From NCBI GenBank assembly GCA_040752395.1, contig JBFMHD010000096.1, positions 1 to 9,867 of the forward strand: a DNA stretch of 9,867 bases, given 5' to 3'. The DNA comes from JBFMHD01 sp040752395 [NCBI: Candidatus Hydrogenedentota bacterium]. Lineage in GTDB: Bacteria > JBFMHD01. Position numbers and translations under genes: made by a program. Below are positions 1 through 6,087 of the stretch, in pieces (within the stretch, counting starts at the first letter, position 1; each line of letters opens with the position of its first letter). The notes under the pieces were generated by a model. It was not told where the DNA came from. It made no database searches and was given only the letters and a program-made list of their open reading frames with translations.

Positions 1-18
1 CTACACTATTGTGTTCTT

Positions 19-66
19 GGGTTATTGGGTTATTGGGTTATTGGGTTATTGGGTTATTGGGTTATT
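19..66. repeat. 8-bp tandem repeat GGGTTATT, six perfect copies
   Basis: Six uninterrupted copies of GGGTTATT run from 19 to 66, followed by two degraded units at 67-82 (gcgttttt, gcgttatc). The array lies in the non-coding stretch before sat. An open frame passes through it and would encode repeated 'GYWVIGLL', but that is translated repeat: sat has a well-placed start with a ribosome binding site at 202. Arrays of this kind change copy number by slippage. No function is evident. Confidence 0.9.
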
Positions 67-76
67 GCGTTTTTGC

Positions 77-152
77 GTTATCTTGCTTCTTGCCTCTCGC
101 TTCTTTCGTTATCTTTCTTTTTTGTTATCTTGCTTCTTGCCTCTCGCTTCTT
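77..152. repeat. 29-bp direct repeat, pyrimidine-rich, two exact copies
   Basis: Positions 77-105 and 124-152 are identical over 29 bases (gttatcttgc...cgcttctt), separated by a short T/C-rich spacer. The block is almost purely pyrimidine on the + strand. Its second copy runs directly into leader A of sat, and a diverged version occurs at 1381-1410 ahead of the phosphodiesterase gene, so it belongs to the same dispersed sequence family. Confidence 0.85.
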
Positions 153-196
153 GTTTCTACTTGATATCATTAGAGTTACGGCGTTTTTCGGAGGAG
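128..196 (+). promoter_or_regulatory. Leader A, copy 1 (upstream of sat)
   Basis: This 69-base stretch aligns without gaps to 1381-1449. The 3' 28 bases (169-196) also match 6052-6079. The conserved core reads ATTAGAGTTAC, then three variable purine/pyrimidine positions, GTTTTTC and finally a GGAGGAG ribosome binding site 5 bases before the sat ATG. TATCAT at 165-170, just before the core, could be a -10 box, but I see no convincing -35, so the promoter role is inferred. The RBS role is direct from position. Confidence 0.7.
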
Positions 197-201
197 TGTT
201 T

Positions 202-1347
202 ATGAGTCTTGAACCCTATGGTGGTAAACTGGTTGAACGTTGTGTTAAAAGCGAGGAAGTAAACGAGTGGAGAGAATGGGGAGCCTCGTTAAAAAATATA
301 CAGATCGCTCCAAGAATCGAATCTGATGTATATCTACTTGCAATCGGTGCATTGTCACCGCTTGAAGGATTTGTCTCTAAAAAAGAGTATGATTCTATAA
401 TTAATGAGATGAAACTTTCTAATGGATTACCCTGGGCTATACCAATTACCTGCCAAATAACAAAAGAGAAACTTGTAGAACTAAAAAAAGAAAAATCTGT
501 TTCTTTGGTTAATACTGAGAATAAAATTATTGCTACTCTGGATGTTAATGAAATTTTTGAGTTGGATAAGAAAAGAGAAGCAGAGAAAGTTTTTAGAACA
601 ATTGATACAGCGCATCCGGGTGTTTTTAAATTATTTGAACTCGGTGAGTTTTCTGTAGCAGGTAAGATAAAGTATGATTTAACTACCTTTATACCGGAGT
701 TCACTGAATATACCAATACCCCGAGGCAATTAAGAAAAAAATTCAAAGAATCAGGCTGGAGAACTATCGTGGCTTTTCAAACAAGAAACCCGGTACACAG
801 AGCACATGAGTATTTACAGAAATGTGCGCTTGAGATAGTTGATGGACTGCTTTTACACCCGATAGTAGGTGAGATAAAAAAGGATGATATACCTGCAAAT
901 ATACGAATGGAGTGTTATAAAACTTTGCTTAATAATTACTATCCTGCAAATAGGGTTTGTTTATCGGTTCTACCTATGGCTATGCGTTATGCAGGACCTT
1001 CAGAAGCTATACATCATTCAATTATAAGACGAAATTATGGATGTACGCATATTATAATAGGTCGAGATCATGCAGGTGTTGGGAATTACTATGACCCATA
1101 CGATGCACAGAAGATTTTCGATTATGTTGATAAAGAAAAACTTGGTATTATTCCTTTGTTTTTTGAGAACTCGTTCTACTGTAAGAAGTGTAAGCAGATG
1201 GCTACTTCTAAAACCTGTCCACATAGTGAAAAGGAGCAGGTTTTCTTATCAGGTACTAAATTAAGGGAACTTTTAAAAGAAGGCGTGCTGCCGCCAGAGG
1301 AGTTCTCAAGAAAGGAAGTAGCTCAAATATTAATGAGATCACTTTAG
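202..1347 (+). CDS. sat: Sulfate adenylyltransferase (ATP sulfurylase)
   Basis: Sat converts ATP and sulfate to adenylyl sulfate (APS) and pyrophosphate in the cytoplasm, or runs in reverse in sulfur oxidisers. The 381-residue protein has the family's nucleotide-binding motif QTRNPVHRAHE at residues 193-203, followed by GEIKKDDIP, and the second motif GRDHAGVG at 287-294. A C-x2-C-x8-C-x-H cluster (C327, C330, C339, H341) resembles the zinc site described for the Thermus enzyme; this suggests the single-subunit prokaryotic Sat type rather than CysDN. There is no C-terminal APS kinase domain. The start at 202 is chosen because GGAGGAG lies 5 bases upstream; the 59 in-frame codons before it only translate simple repeats. 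The neighbouring phosphodiesterase gene shares the same leader, but no APS reductase, APS kinase or sulfite reductase gene lies in the window. Its role, assimilation, dissimilation or supply for sulfation, is therefore open. Confidence 0.95.
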   Translation: MSLEPYGGKLVERCVKSEEVNEWREWGASLKNIQIAPRIESDVYLLAIGALSPLEGFVSKKEYDSIINEMKLSNGLPWAIPITCQITKEKLVELKKEKSVSLVNTENKIIATLDVNEIFELDKKREAEKVFRTIDTAHPGVFKLFELGEFSVAGKIKYDLTTFIPEFTEYTNTPRQLRKKFKESGWRTIVAFQTRNPVHRAHEYLQKCALEIVDGLLLHPIVGEIKKDDIPANIRMECYKTLLNNYYPANRVCLSVLPMAMRYAGPSEAIHHSIIRRNYGCTHIIIGRDHAGVGNYYDPYDAQKIFDYVDKEKLGIIPLFFENSFYCKKCKQMATSKTCPHSEKEQVFLSGTKLRELLKEGVLPPEEFSRKEVAQILMRSL

Positions 1348-1380
1348 GGAGTCAAAGAGTCGAGAGTCAGGAGTCAGACT
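1348..1380. repeat. 'gagtcaggagtcag' simple-repeat tract
   Basis: The spacer just after the sat stop holds degenerate repeats of a GAGTC-containing unit (agtcaaagagtcgagagtcaggagtcag). A related GAGTTAG/AAGTTAG series closes the window at 9849-9867. It can pair imperfectly with the following GACTTCTTG, but no T-run follows, so I do not call a terminator. The sequence is a spacer repeat of unknown role. Confidence 0.6.
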
Positions 1381-1449
1381 TCTTGCTTCTTGCCTCTTGC
1401 CTCTTGCTTCTACTTGATATTATTAGAGTTACAATGTTTTTCAGAGGAG
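1381..1449 (+). promoter_or_regulatory. Leader A, copy 2 (upstream of phosphodiesterase gene)
   Basis: This stretch aligns without gaps over 69 bases to 128-196. By hand I count 8 differences, all transitions. The core 1422-1449 ends in GAGGAG, 4 bases before the ATG at 1454. TATTAT at 1418-1423 sits where TATCAT lies in copy 1 and AATTAT in copy 3, so a -10 element is conceivable. Conservation spans both the pyrimidine-rich part and the RBS-containing core. Confidence 0.7.
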
Positions 1450-1453
1450 ATCA

Positions 1454-2836
1454 ATGGTAAAGGTTGCTGTTATTGGAATAGATAGCGCTGTCTGGGATTT
1501 TGTTTTTAATAAATATAAAGTTTATTTACCCAATTTACAAAAACTTATGAATAATGGTGTTTATGGGATAATGGAAAGTACAATCCCGGCTGTTACTGTT
1601 CCTGCATGGTCATCTATGATGTCGGGTAAGGACCCCGGACAACTTGGTGTTTATGGTTTCAGAAACAGGAAAGATTATTCTTATACTGAATTAATTATCT
1701 CAGATTCTTTATCAATAAAAGAACCGAGAATCTGGGACATTCTTTCAAGAAATAGAAAACAATCCATAGTATTTACAGTGCCACAGACATATCCCCCAAA
1801 GCCATTACGTGGTCAGCTGGTAGGTTGTTTTCTCACACCTGATAATAATGCTAATTACACATATCCTGAAAGTTTAAAAGAAGAGATAGAGAGAACCACC
1901 TCTGGTTTTATAATTGATGTGCGGGAATTCAGAACAGAAGACAAAGAAAGATTACTAAAAGAGATTTACGAGATGACTGATAAACAATTCTTTGCAGTAA
2001 AATATCTTTTAACAAAATACGAATGGGATTTTTTTATGATGGTACAGATGGGGATTGATAGAATCCAGCACGGGTTCTGGAGATTCTGCGATGAGAAACA
2101 CAGGCTTTATGAAAAAGGGAATAAATATGAATTTGTTTTAAGAGATTATTATATTTATATTGACAGGAAAATAGGGGAGTTAATCGAGAAGTTCGATAAT
2201 GACACTGTTATTTTTGTGGTTTCAGACCATGGGTCGCAGAATATGTATGGCGGGGTTTGCATTAATGAGGTATTAATAGAGGAAGGATTATTAAAACTCA
2301 AGGAGTATCCAGCAAAAATAACACAGCTTAAACCTGAGATGATAGATTGGGAGAGAACCTACTGCTTTGGTGAGGGCGGTTATTTTGCCAGACTTTTTCT
2401 GAATGTCAAAGATAGAGAAGAGAGAGGTATCGTTCATTATAACGAAATAGAATTATTTATAAAAAGGGTTGAAGCAGCGTTAAACAATGTTAAAGATAAG
2501 GATAACAATAAAATTAAGATAACTATATACAGGCCACAGGAGATTTATAAAGAATGCAAAAACATCCCGCCAGATGCTATTATCTATTTTGGAGATTTGT
2601 CATACAGGTCAGTGGGTTCGGTTGGGTACAAATCATTTATCACCTATGAGAACGATACAGGTCCCGATGATTCAAACCACCACCCGGATGCTTTATTCAT
2701 TCTCTCAAATTGTAAACAACTAAATAAAAACGGCAAACTTCTGCATAAAATCTCAATCTACGATATAGCACCTACTATTTTAACATTATTTAATGTATCT
2801 TTACCACCAGGTATGATAGGTAAATCATTAATATAA
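1454..2836 (+). CDS. Type I phosphodiesterase / nucleotide pyrophosphatase-like protein (alkaline phosphatase superfamily)
   Basis: This 460-residue protein is a two-metal hydrolase of the alkaline phosphatase superfamily. Expected metal ligands and nucleophile appear in family order: D10 in the N-terminal GID; T48 in TVPAWSSMMSG as the probable nucleophile; D202 and H206 in IDRIQHGFW; D258 and H259 in SDHG; and H409 in NHHPD. A threonine nucleophile, rather than the cysteine of sulfatases, points to phosphodiester or phosphoanhydride hydrolysis. The substrate cannot be read from sequence. There is no signal peptide or membrane segment, so it should be cytoplasmic. GAGGAG 4 bases upstream supports the start. 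It follows sat by 106 bases and shares its leader, so action on a nucleotide linked to sulfate activation is possible but only inferred. It converges on the carbamoyltransferase gene with 6 bases between stop codons. Confidence 0.85.
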   Translation: MVKVAVIGIDSAVWDFVFNKYKVYLPNLQKLMNNGVYGIMESTIPAVTVPAWSSMMSGKDPGQLGVYGFRNRKDYSYTELIISDSLSIKEPRIWDILSRNRKQSIVFTVPQTYPPKPLRGQLVGCFLTPDNNANYTYPESLKEEIERTTSGFIIDVREFRTEDKERLLKEIYEMTDKQFFAVKYLLTKYEWDFFMMVQMGIDRIQHGFWRFCDEKHRLYEKGNKYEFVLRDYYIYIDRKIGELIEKFDNDTVIFVVSDHGSQNMYGGVCINEVLIEEGLLKLKEYPAKITQLKPEMIDWERTYCFGEGGYFARLFLNVKDREERGIVHYNEIELFIKRVEAALNNVKDKDNNKIKITIYRPQEIYKECKNIPPDAIIYFGDLSYRSVGSVGYKSFITYENDTGPDDSNHHPDALFILSNCKQLNKNGKLLHKISIYDIAPTILTLFNVSLPPGMIGKSLI

Positions 2837-2842
2837 AAATAC

Positions 2843-5119
2843 TTATTTAATAAGTTGCGGCTGGATGAGATTAATTTTCACTCTATCTTTTCTGTAACCG
2901 AAGATTACAAGACCAAGTTGAACATTGCTTGTTAATGAAGAATGTGGTATATCACAGCTTATATTAAAATTATTAAAACCTGTATCAACAACTTCTCTTT
3001 TATATATCAGATATGTTTCATTATCAACAATATGCAGAATAAAAATATTTAGTGGCTCGGTTAATACATCAAATTCAAGCCCCAGCTTAAACAAGAATTT
3101 ATAATTATTACCAGCTGGTATCCTCCAGACAACCCTTACAGGAAATGGCAGTAGAATAGAGTAATTATCACTATTTTCCTCTCTGATCCGTATAATATTT
3201 TCTTTATATAAAGAGACGATATATTCGGGCTGATTAAATAAGAAATAAGGGAGTTTGTTTTTATTTATATTATCATAGACAAATGTAAAATGTGATTCCC
3301 ATCTATTGCGTTTTTTCATCTCTTTTCTATTTTTTAATTTTTTTCTGATTTTGTTTCTGGTCATTCTAAATTTGTCTATGAACCAGCCCCTGAACCTACC
3401 CCACAGATTTTTACCAAGAAGATAATCTTCGATTACAAGATAATCTATATTAGTAGAGAGGAAAGTTCTTATAGCATCATCCGGGGTTTCTACAATGGGC
3501 TCGCCTGCTATATTAAATGAGGTATTCAGTATTACAGGCGTCCCTGTGATCTCGCCAAACTTTTTTACCATCCTGTAATAACTATCATTCTCTTCTTCAG
3601 TAATGGTTTGAACCCTTGCGGTATTATCAATGTGTGTTATAGCTGGGACCTCTTTTATCTTATTTGGGAGAACAGGAGCGACAATGAGCATATAGGGGCT
3701 TTCCAAATCAAGATCAAAGTATTTTTTAGTATTTTCTAAAGGCACAGAGGGAGCAAAAGGTCTGAAGCTTTCTCTGTGTTTAACTCGTTTATTAAGTATA
3801 TCCTTGGTTTTTTCACCACGGGAATCAGTAATGATTGAGCGGTGACCGAGGCTACGTGGCCCGAATTCGCTGCCTCCTTGAAACCATCCCAATATATAAC
3901 CCTTTGACAATAATCTTGCTGATTCTTCTTCTACATTGCCTTTTTTAAGTATCGTAACACCATTACGAGACCGAACAGATTGAGATATCTCATCTTTTGT
4001 ATAGGGTCTTCCTAAAAAGGCATTTTTCATTCTCCATTTTGACGGTTGATTTAAAATAACGCGCCACCCATATAACGCGTTCCCGAGACAACAACCATCG
4101 TCAGTTGCAGCTGGCTGTATAAACAGATTTTTTATCGGTGTTTTATCAATGATAAGTTTGTTTGTTACGCTATTTAAAGCAACGCCGCCACCAAGACATA
4201 AATTCGGTTCACCTGTTTGATTATACAGCCACTCCACGCAATGGATGAGTATCTCTTGAAGAATTTCTTGCACAGCATAAGCCATATTTAAGTCATCTTT
4301 CCGATATGTCGTACCAATGGCTTTAGGTCGTCCGAATAATATTTCAAAAAGGCGCTCATAACTGCTCTCAACAAAATATTCTTTAAAAAATCTTAAAGCC
4401 GGTTTGATTTTATAGATGCTATCCCGGTCATTTAGAAAGTATTGTGTCTTAAACAATTCAAGTAAACCCGAGGCTCTTCCATAAGGCGCAATGCCCATTG
4501 TTTTGCCTTCCTCAGTATTCCGAAAACCTATATACCTTGTTATGGAAGTATAGAGCGCACCAAGTGATATAGTGTAATCAAAATCAGAGGTGCTGTACGG
4601 TTCTGAGAGTTTCTTTAATAACGTTATTTTATTATCTACTCCATAATAAAAACTTGTTGCTTCTATTCTTAAACTCTCTTCTTCATCAACGATACTTCCC
4701 CAACCATCAACAACGAGGATAGCAGAATGCTCAAAACCAGAAGCAAAATAAGCGCTTGCAGAGTGACTTAAATGATGGGTTATTATATGAATTTTATTTT
4801 TATCTTTAATCTTAAGCTGGGAATGTATATCTTCTACGGTTAATTGTCTTTGAATATTTTTTCGGGTATCATCCACCCAGATGGTAGAGCATACGATACA
4901 ATCTATATCATTGATATTTATTCCAGCATAATCAAGACAATAGTTAAGTGATAATGGGGCGATGGACCTCCAGAAAAATCCATCCCTATCTTTGGGCATA
5001 TGATATTTTTTTATTCGGTTAAGCCGTTCCTCATTAATCGCAACTAATGGGATACCGTCTTTTATAATGCAGGCTGATGGGTCGTGTGATAGATTTAACC
5101 CGAGAACATAAACTGACAT
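2843..5119 (-). CDS. Carbamoyltransferase (NodU/CmcH/TobZ family) with C-terminal extension
   Basis: Enzymes of this family transfer a carbamoyl group from carbamoyl phosphate, through carbamoyl adenylate, to a hydroxyl on a small molecule or sugar. Residues 1 to about 350 form the Kae1-like ATPase-fold domain: GLNLSHD at 7-13, the metal-binding HHLSH at 115-119, VVDGWGS at 136-142, GGGVALNS at 310-317 and ATDDGCCLGNA at 338-348. Residues about 365-570 match the C-terminal carbamoyltransferase domain: GGSEFGPRSLGHRSI at 415-429, RPFAPS at 453-458 and NTSFNIAGEP at 532-541. The acceptor is unknown. The 758-residue length exceeds the usual roughly 550-620. A strongly basic stretch at 577-605 leads into an unrecognised, apparently beta-rich domain at about 606-758. 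The start has GAGG 5 bases upstream, inside leader B. It is the only minus-strand gene in the window. Confidence 0.93.
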   Translation of the reverse strand: MSVYVLGLNLSHDPSACIIKDGIPLVAINEERLNRIKKYHMPKDRDGFFWRSIAPLSLNYCLDYAGININDIDCIVCSTIWVDDTRKNIQRQLTVEDIHSQLKIKDKNKIHIITHHLSHSASAYFASGFEHSAILVVDGWGSIVDEEESLRIEATSFYYGVDNKITLLKKLSEPYSTSDFDYTISLGALYTSITRYIGFRNTEEGKTMGIAPYGRASGLLELFKTQYFLNDRDSIYKIKPALRFFKEYFVESSYERLFEILFGRPKAIGTTYRKDDLNMAYAVQEILQEILIHCVEWLYNQTGEPNLCLGGGVALNSVTNKLIIDKTPIKNLFIQPAATDDGCCLGNALYGWRVILNQPSKWRMKNAFLGRPYTKDEISQSVRSRNGVTILKKGNVEEESARLLSKGYILGWFQGGSEFGPRSLGHRSIITDSRGEKTKDILNKRVKHRESFRPFAPSVPLENTKKYFDLDLESPYMLIVAPVLPNKIKEVPAITHIDNTARVQTITEEENDSYYRMVKKFGEITGTPVILNTSFNIAGEPIVETPDDAIRTFLSTNIDYLVIEDYLLGKNLWGRFRGWFIDKFRMTRNKIRKKLKNRKEMKKRNRWESHFTFVYDNINKNKLPYFLFNQPEYIVSLYKENIIRIREENSDNYSILLPFPVRVVWRIPAGNNYKFLFKLGLEFDVLTEPLNIFILHIVDNETYLIYKREVVDTGFNNFNISCDIPHSSLTSNVQLGLVIFGYRKDRVKINLIQPQLIK

Positions 5120-5124
5120 AAATA

Positions 5125-5166
5125 CCTCGTCTTTTCTTCTTTGTGCCTGATGACTGTCGAAACTCT
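5125..5166 (-). promoter_or_regulatory. Leader B, copy 1 (upstream of carbamoyltransferase gene)
   Basis: Read on the minus strand, this stretch matches 7037-7086 upstream of glyA. It begins AGAGTTTCG, continues CAGTCATCAGGCAC and a purine-rich AAGAAGAAAA, and ends in ACGAGG, which supplies the ribosome binding site 5 bases before the ATG at 5119. The only large difference from copy 2 is the absence of an 8-base duplication (agaggcac). The same position and orientation relative to two unrelated genes argue for a leader role. Confidence 0.7.
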
Positions 5167-5191
5167 AAATCTCATATTTTTCTATCAAAAG

Positions 5192-5209
5192 GTCAAGAAT
5201 TACCTTGAC
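5192..5209. promoter_or_regulatory. Inverted repeat in the divergent spacer with back-to-back TTGAC boxes
   Basis: GTCAAG and CTTGAC form a perfect 6-base inverted repeat around a 6-base centre. It places TTGACG on the + strand (5205-5210) and TTGACC on the - strand (5196-5191), both good -35 candidates facing away from each other. On the + strand TAAATT follows at 16-base spacing (5227-5232), a 4/6 match to a -10 box. The minus side has no equally good -10. T6 at 5211-5216 also makes it look like a short terminator hairpin. Its position between divergent genes favours promoter or operator. Confidence 0.4.
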
Positions 5210-5271
5210 GTTTTTTATTAAATTTTTAAATTTAATATATGTAGAAAGGCAAACGTTTTTTCTTTTTATAT

Positions 5272-5277
5272 GGGAAG
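5272..5277 (+). promoter_or_regulatory. Ribosome binding site GGGAAG deciding the start at 5286
   Basis: GGGAAG lies 8 bases before the ATG at 5286. The open frame extends upstream to a TTG at 5205, but that codon lies in the inverted repeat and has no ribosome binding site. The extra 27 residues are also unlike the charged helical start of this family. The ATG at 5286 is therefore preferred. Confidence 0.7.
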
Positions 5278-5285
5278 AAATAACT

Positions 5286-5945
5286 ATGAAGAAAAGATAT
5301 GATATAGACAAAATCTTAAAAGGGATTGAAGAACTAAAAGAGAGCCAGAAGAAAACAGATGAGCAGTTAAAGAAAACAGATGAGCAGTTAAAGAAAACGG
5401 ATGAGCAGTTAAATAGGACAGATGCAGAAATAGATAGAGTTATTAAGGAGGCAGAAGAGCGGTCAAAGAGGATAGACGCAGAGATAGAGAAAGTTAACAA
5501 GATGGTAGGTAATTTAACAGATGGCTGGGGTAAATTCGTAGAAGGGCTTGTTGAACCCGCTGTCTGGGTGCTATTTAAGAGATTAGGTTATAAGATAACA
5601 AGGACATTGCAGAGAGTGAGTTCAAATGTGAATGGTAGGAATTTAGAGATAGATATTCTTGCGATAGGTAAAAACAAAGAAGGCGAAGATATAATTTTAG
5701 TGACAGAGGTAAAAAGCAATTTAACAATAGAGGAAGTAAAAAAAATCGAGGGGGTGCTAAGAGAGTTCATAGAATTTTTTCCAGAATATAGAGGTAAAAA
5801 GGTGATAGGTGTTGCAAGTGGGATAAGATTTGAGAAAGGTGCGGGGGGATATGCAGAGGGCCGGGGATTATATGTATTGGCGCCATCAGGTGAGAATATG
5901 AAGATATTGAATAGTTCTGATTTTAAGCCAAGGATATGGGGCTAA
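5286..5945 (+). CDS. Coiled-coil protein with C-terminal PD-(D/E)XK nuclease-like domain (DUF3782-like)
   Basis: This 219-residue protein is of unknown function. Residues about 8-75 form a charged coiled coil containing exact heptads KKTDEQL at 22-28, 29-35 and 36-42, then degenerate copies NRTDAEI at 43-49 and KRIDAEI at 61-67. After a WGKFVE linker, residues about 80-219 resemble the endonuclease-like fold of DUF3782-type proteins. The pattern EID at 121-123, then EVK at 141-143, fits a PD-(D/E)XK core with D123, E141 and K143 as catalytic candidates. The family is widespread, often multicopy, in archaea, cyanobacteria and other prokaryotes; nuclease activity is inferred from fold only. There is no signal peptide or membrane segment. 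It stands alone between a divergent gene and a repeat-rich spacer and carries neither leader A nor leader B, suggesting independent expression or later arrival. Confidence 0.8.
   Translation: MKKRYDIDKILKGIEELKESQKKTDEQLKKTDEQLKKTDEQLNRTDAEIDRVIKEAEERSKRIDAEIEKVNKMVGNLTDGWGKFVEGLVEPAVWVLFKRLGYKITRTLQRVSSNVNGRNLEIDILAIGKNKEGEDIILVTEVKSNLTIEEVKKIEGVLREFIEFFPEYRGKKVIGVASGIRFEKGAGGYAEGRGLYVLAPSGENMKILNSSDFKPRIWG
5349..5432 (+). repeat. 21-bp in-gene tandem repeat encoding coiled-coil heptads
   Basis: Three 21-base units (5349-5369, 5370-5390, 5391-5411) are nearly identical and encode KKTDEQL each time. A fourth, diverged unit at 5412-5432 encodes NRTDAEI. Because the unit is seven codons, expansion or contraction by slippage keeps both reading frame and heptad phase, so coiled-coil length can vary between strains. 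Confidence 0.9.
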
Positions 5946-6051
5946 ATTACGCATTTCGTATTTTGAATTTTTTAAAGGATGTTGGCTTCAGTCTCCGGGC
6001 TTTTGGCTCCAGCCGGCTGTAGTCCGTAGCCTGTAGCCTGTACCCCGAATT
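5946..6051. repeat. Spacer with simple repeats, including four 7-bp TGTAGCC-type units
   Basis: The spacer starts with an A/T-rich part (TACG-cattt-CGTA, then T-runs at 5961-5973) and turns sharply GC-richer from about 5980. It contains the perfect palindrome CAGCCGGCTG at 6010-6019. Four 7-base units follow at 6018-6045 (tgtagtc, cgtagcc, tgtagcc, tgtaccc). The tract runs straight into leader A copy 3. No open reading frame of note is present. Confidence 0.75.
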
Positions 6052-6079
6052 ATTAGAGTTACAGCGTTTTTCGAAGGAG
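6052..6079 (+). promoter_or_regulatory. Leader A, copy 3 (upstream of fba)
   Basis: These 28 bases match the cores before sat (2 differences) and the phosphodiesterase gene (4 differences): ATTAGAGTTAC, then AGC, GTTTTTC and AAGGAG. The ribosome binding site AAGGAGG at 6074-6080 lies 7 bases before the fba ATG. Unlike copies 1 and 2, the flank here is the TGTAGCC tract instead of the pyrimidine-rich tract, so the core is the conserved unit. Confidence 0.75.
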
Positions 6080-6087
6080 GATAATTT

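Noticed and set aside
19-152. CRISPR array or attachment site in the repeats before sat
   Set aside because: The 8-base units have no spacers, and the 29-base direct repeat has only two copies around a low-complexity spacer. No cas or integrase gene is present.
25-201. N-terminal membrane or signal segment on Sat
   Set aside because: The hydrophobic stretch is translated simple repeat upstream of the real start, which has a strong ribosome binding site. Sat is cytoplasmic.
216-746. Minus-strand open frame of 176 codons within sat
   Set aside because: It is antisense to clearly conserved sat coding sequence and has no recognisable domain.
1353-1390. Imperfect pairing between CAAAGAGTC and GACTTCTTG after sat as a terminator
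   Set aside because: The stem contains a mismatch and a wobble and is followed by a mixed pyrimidine tract, not a T-run. It is better explained by the repeat composition.
2841-2855. ACTTATT-T-AATAAGT inverted repeat between the convergent genes as a bidirectional terminator
   Set aside because: It is entirely A/T except for the outer C/G pair, has a one-base centre and overlaps the carbamoyltransferase stop codon. The hairpin would be weak, so chance in AT-rich DNA is likely.
5165-5500. Minus-strand open frame of 111 codons opposite the coiled-coil gene
   Set aside because: Its repeated 'FNCSSVF' sequence is the antisense of the 21-base heptad repeats. It has no ribosome binding site and is a shadow frame.
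5948-5973. TACG-cattt-CGTA hairpin followed by T-runs after the coiled-coil gene as a terminator
   Set aside because: The stem is only 4 bases and looks like part of a simple-repeat phrase. It is possible but too weak to call.
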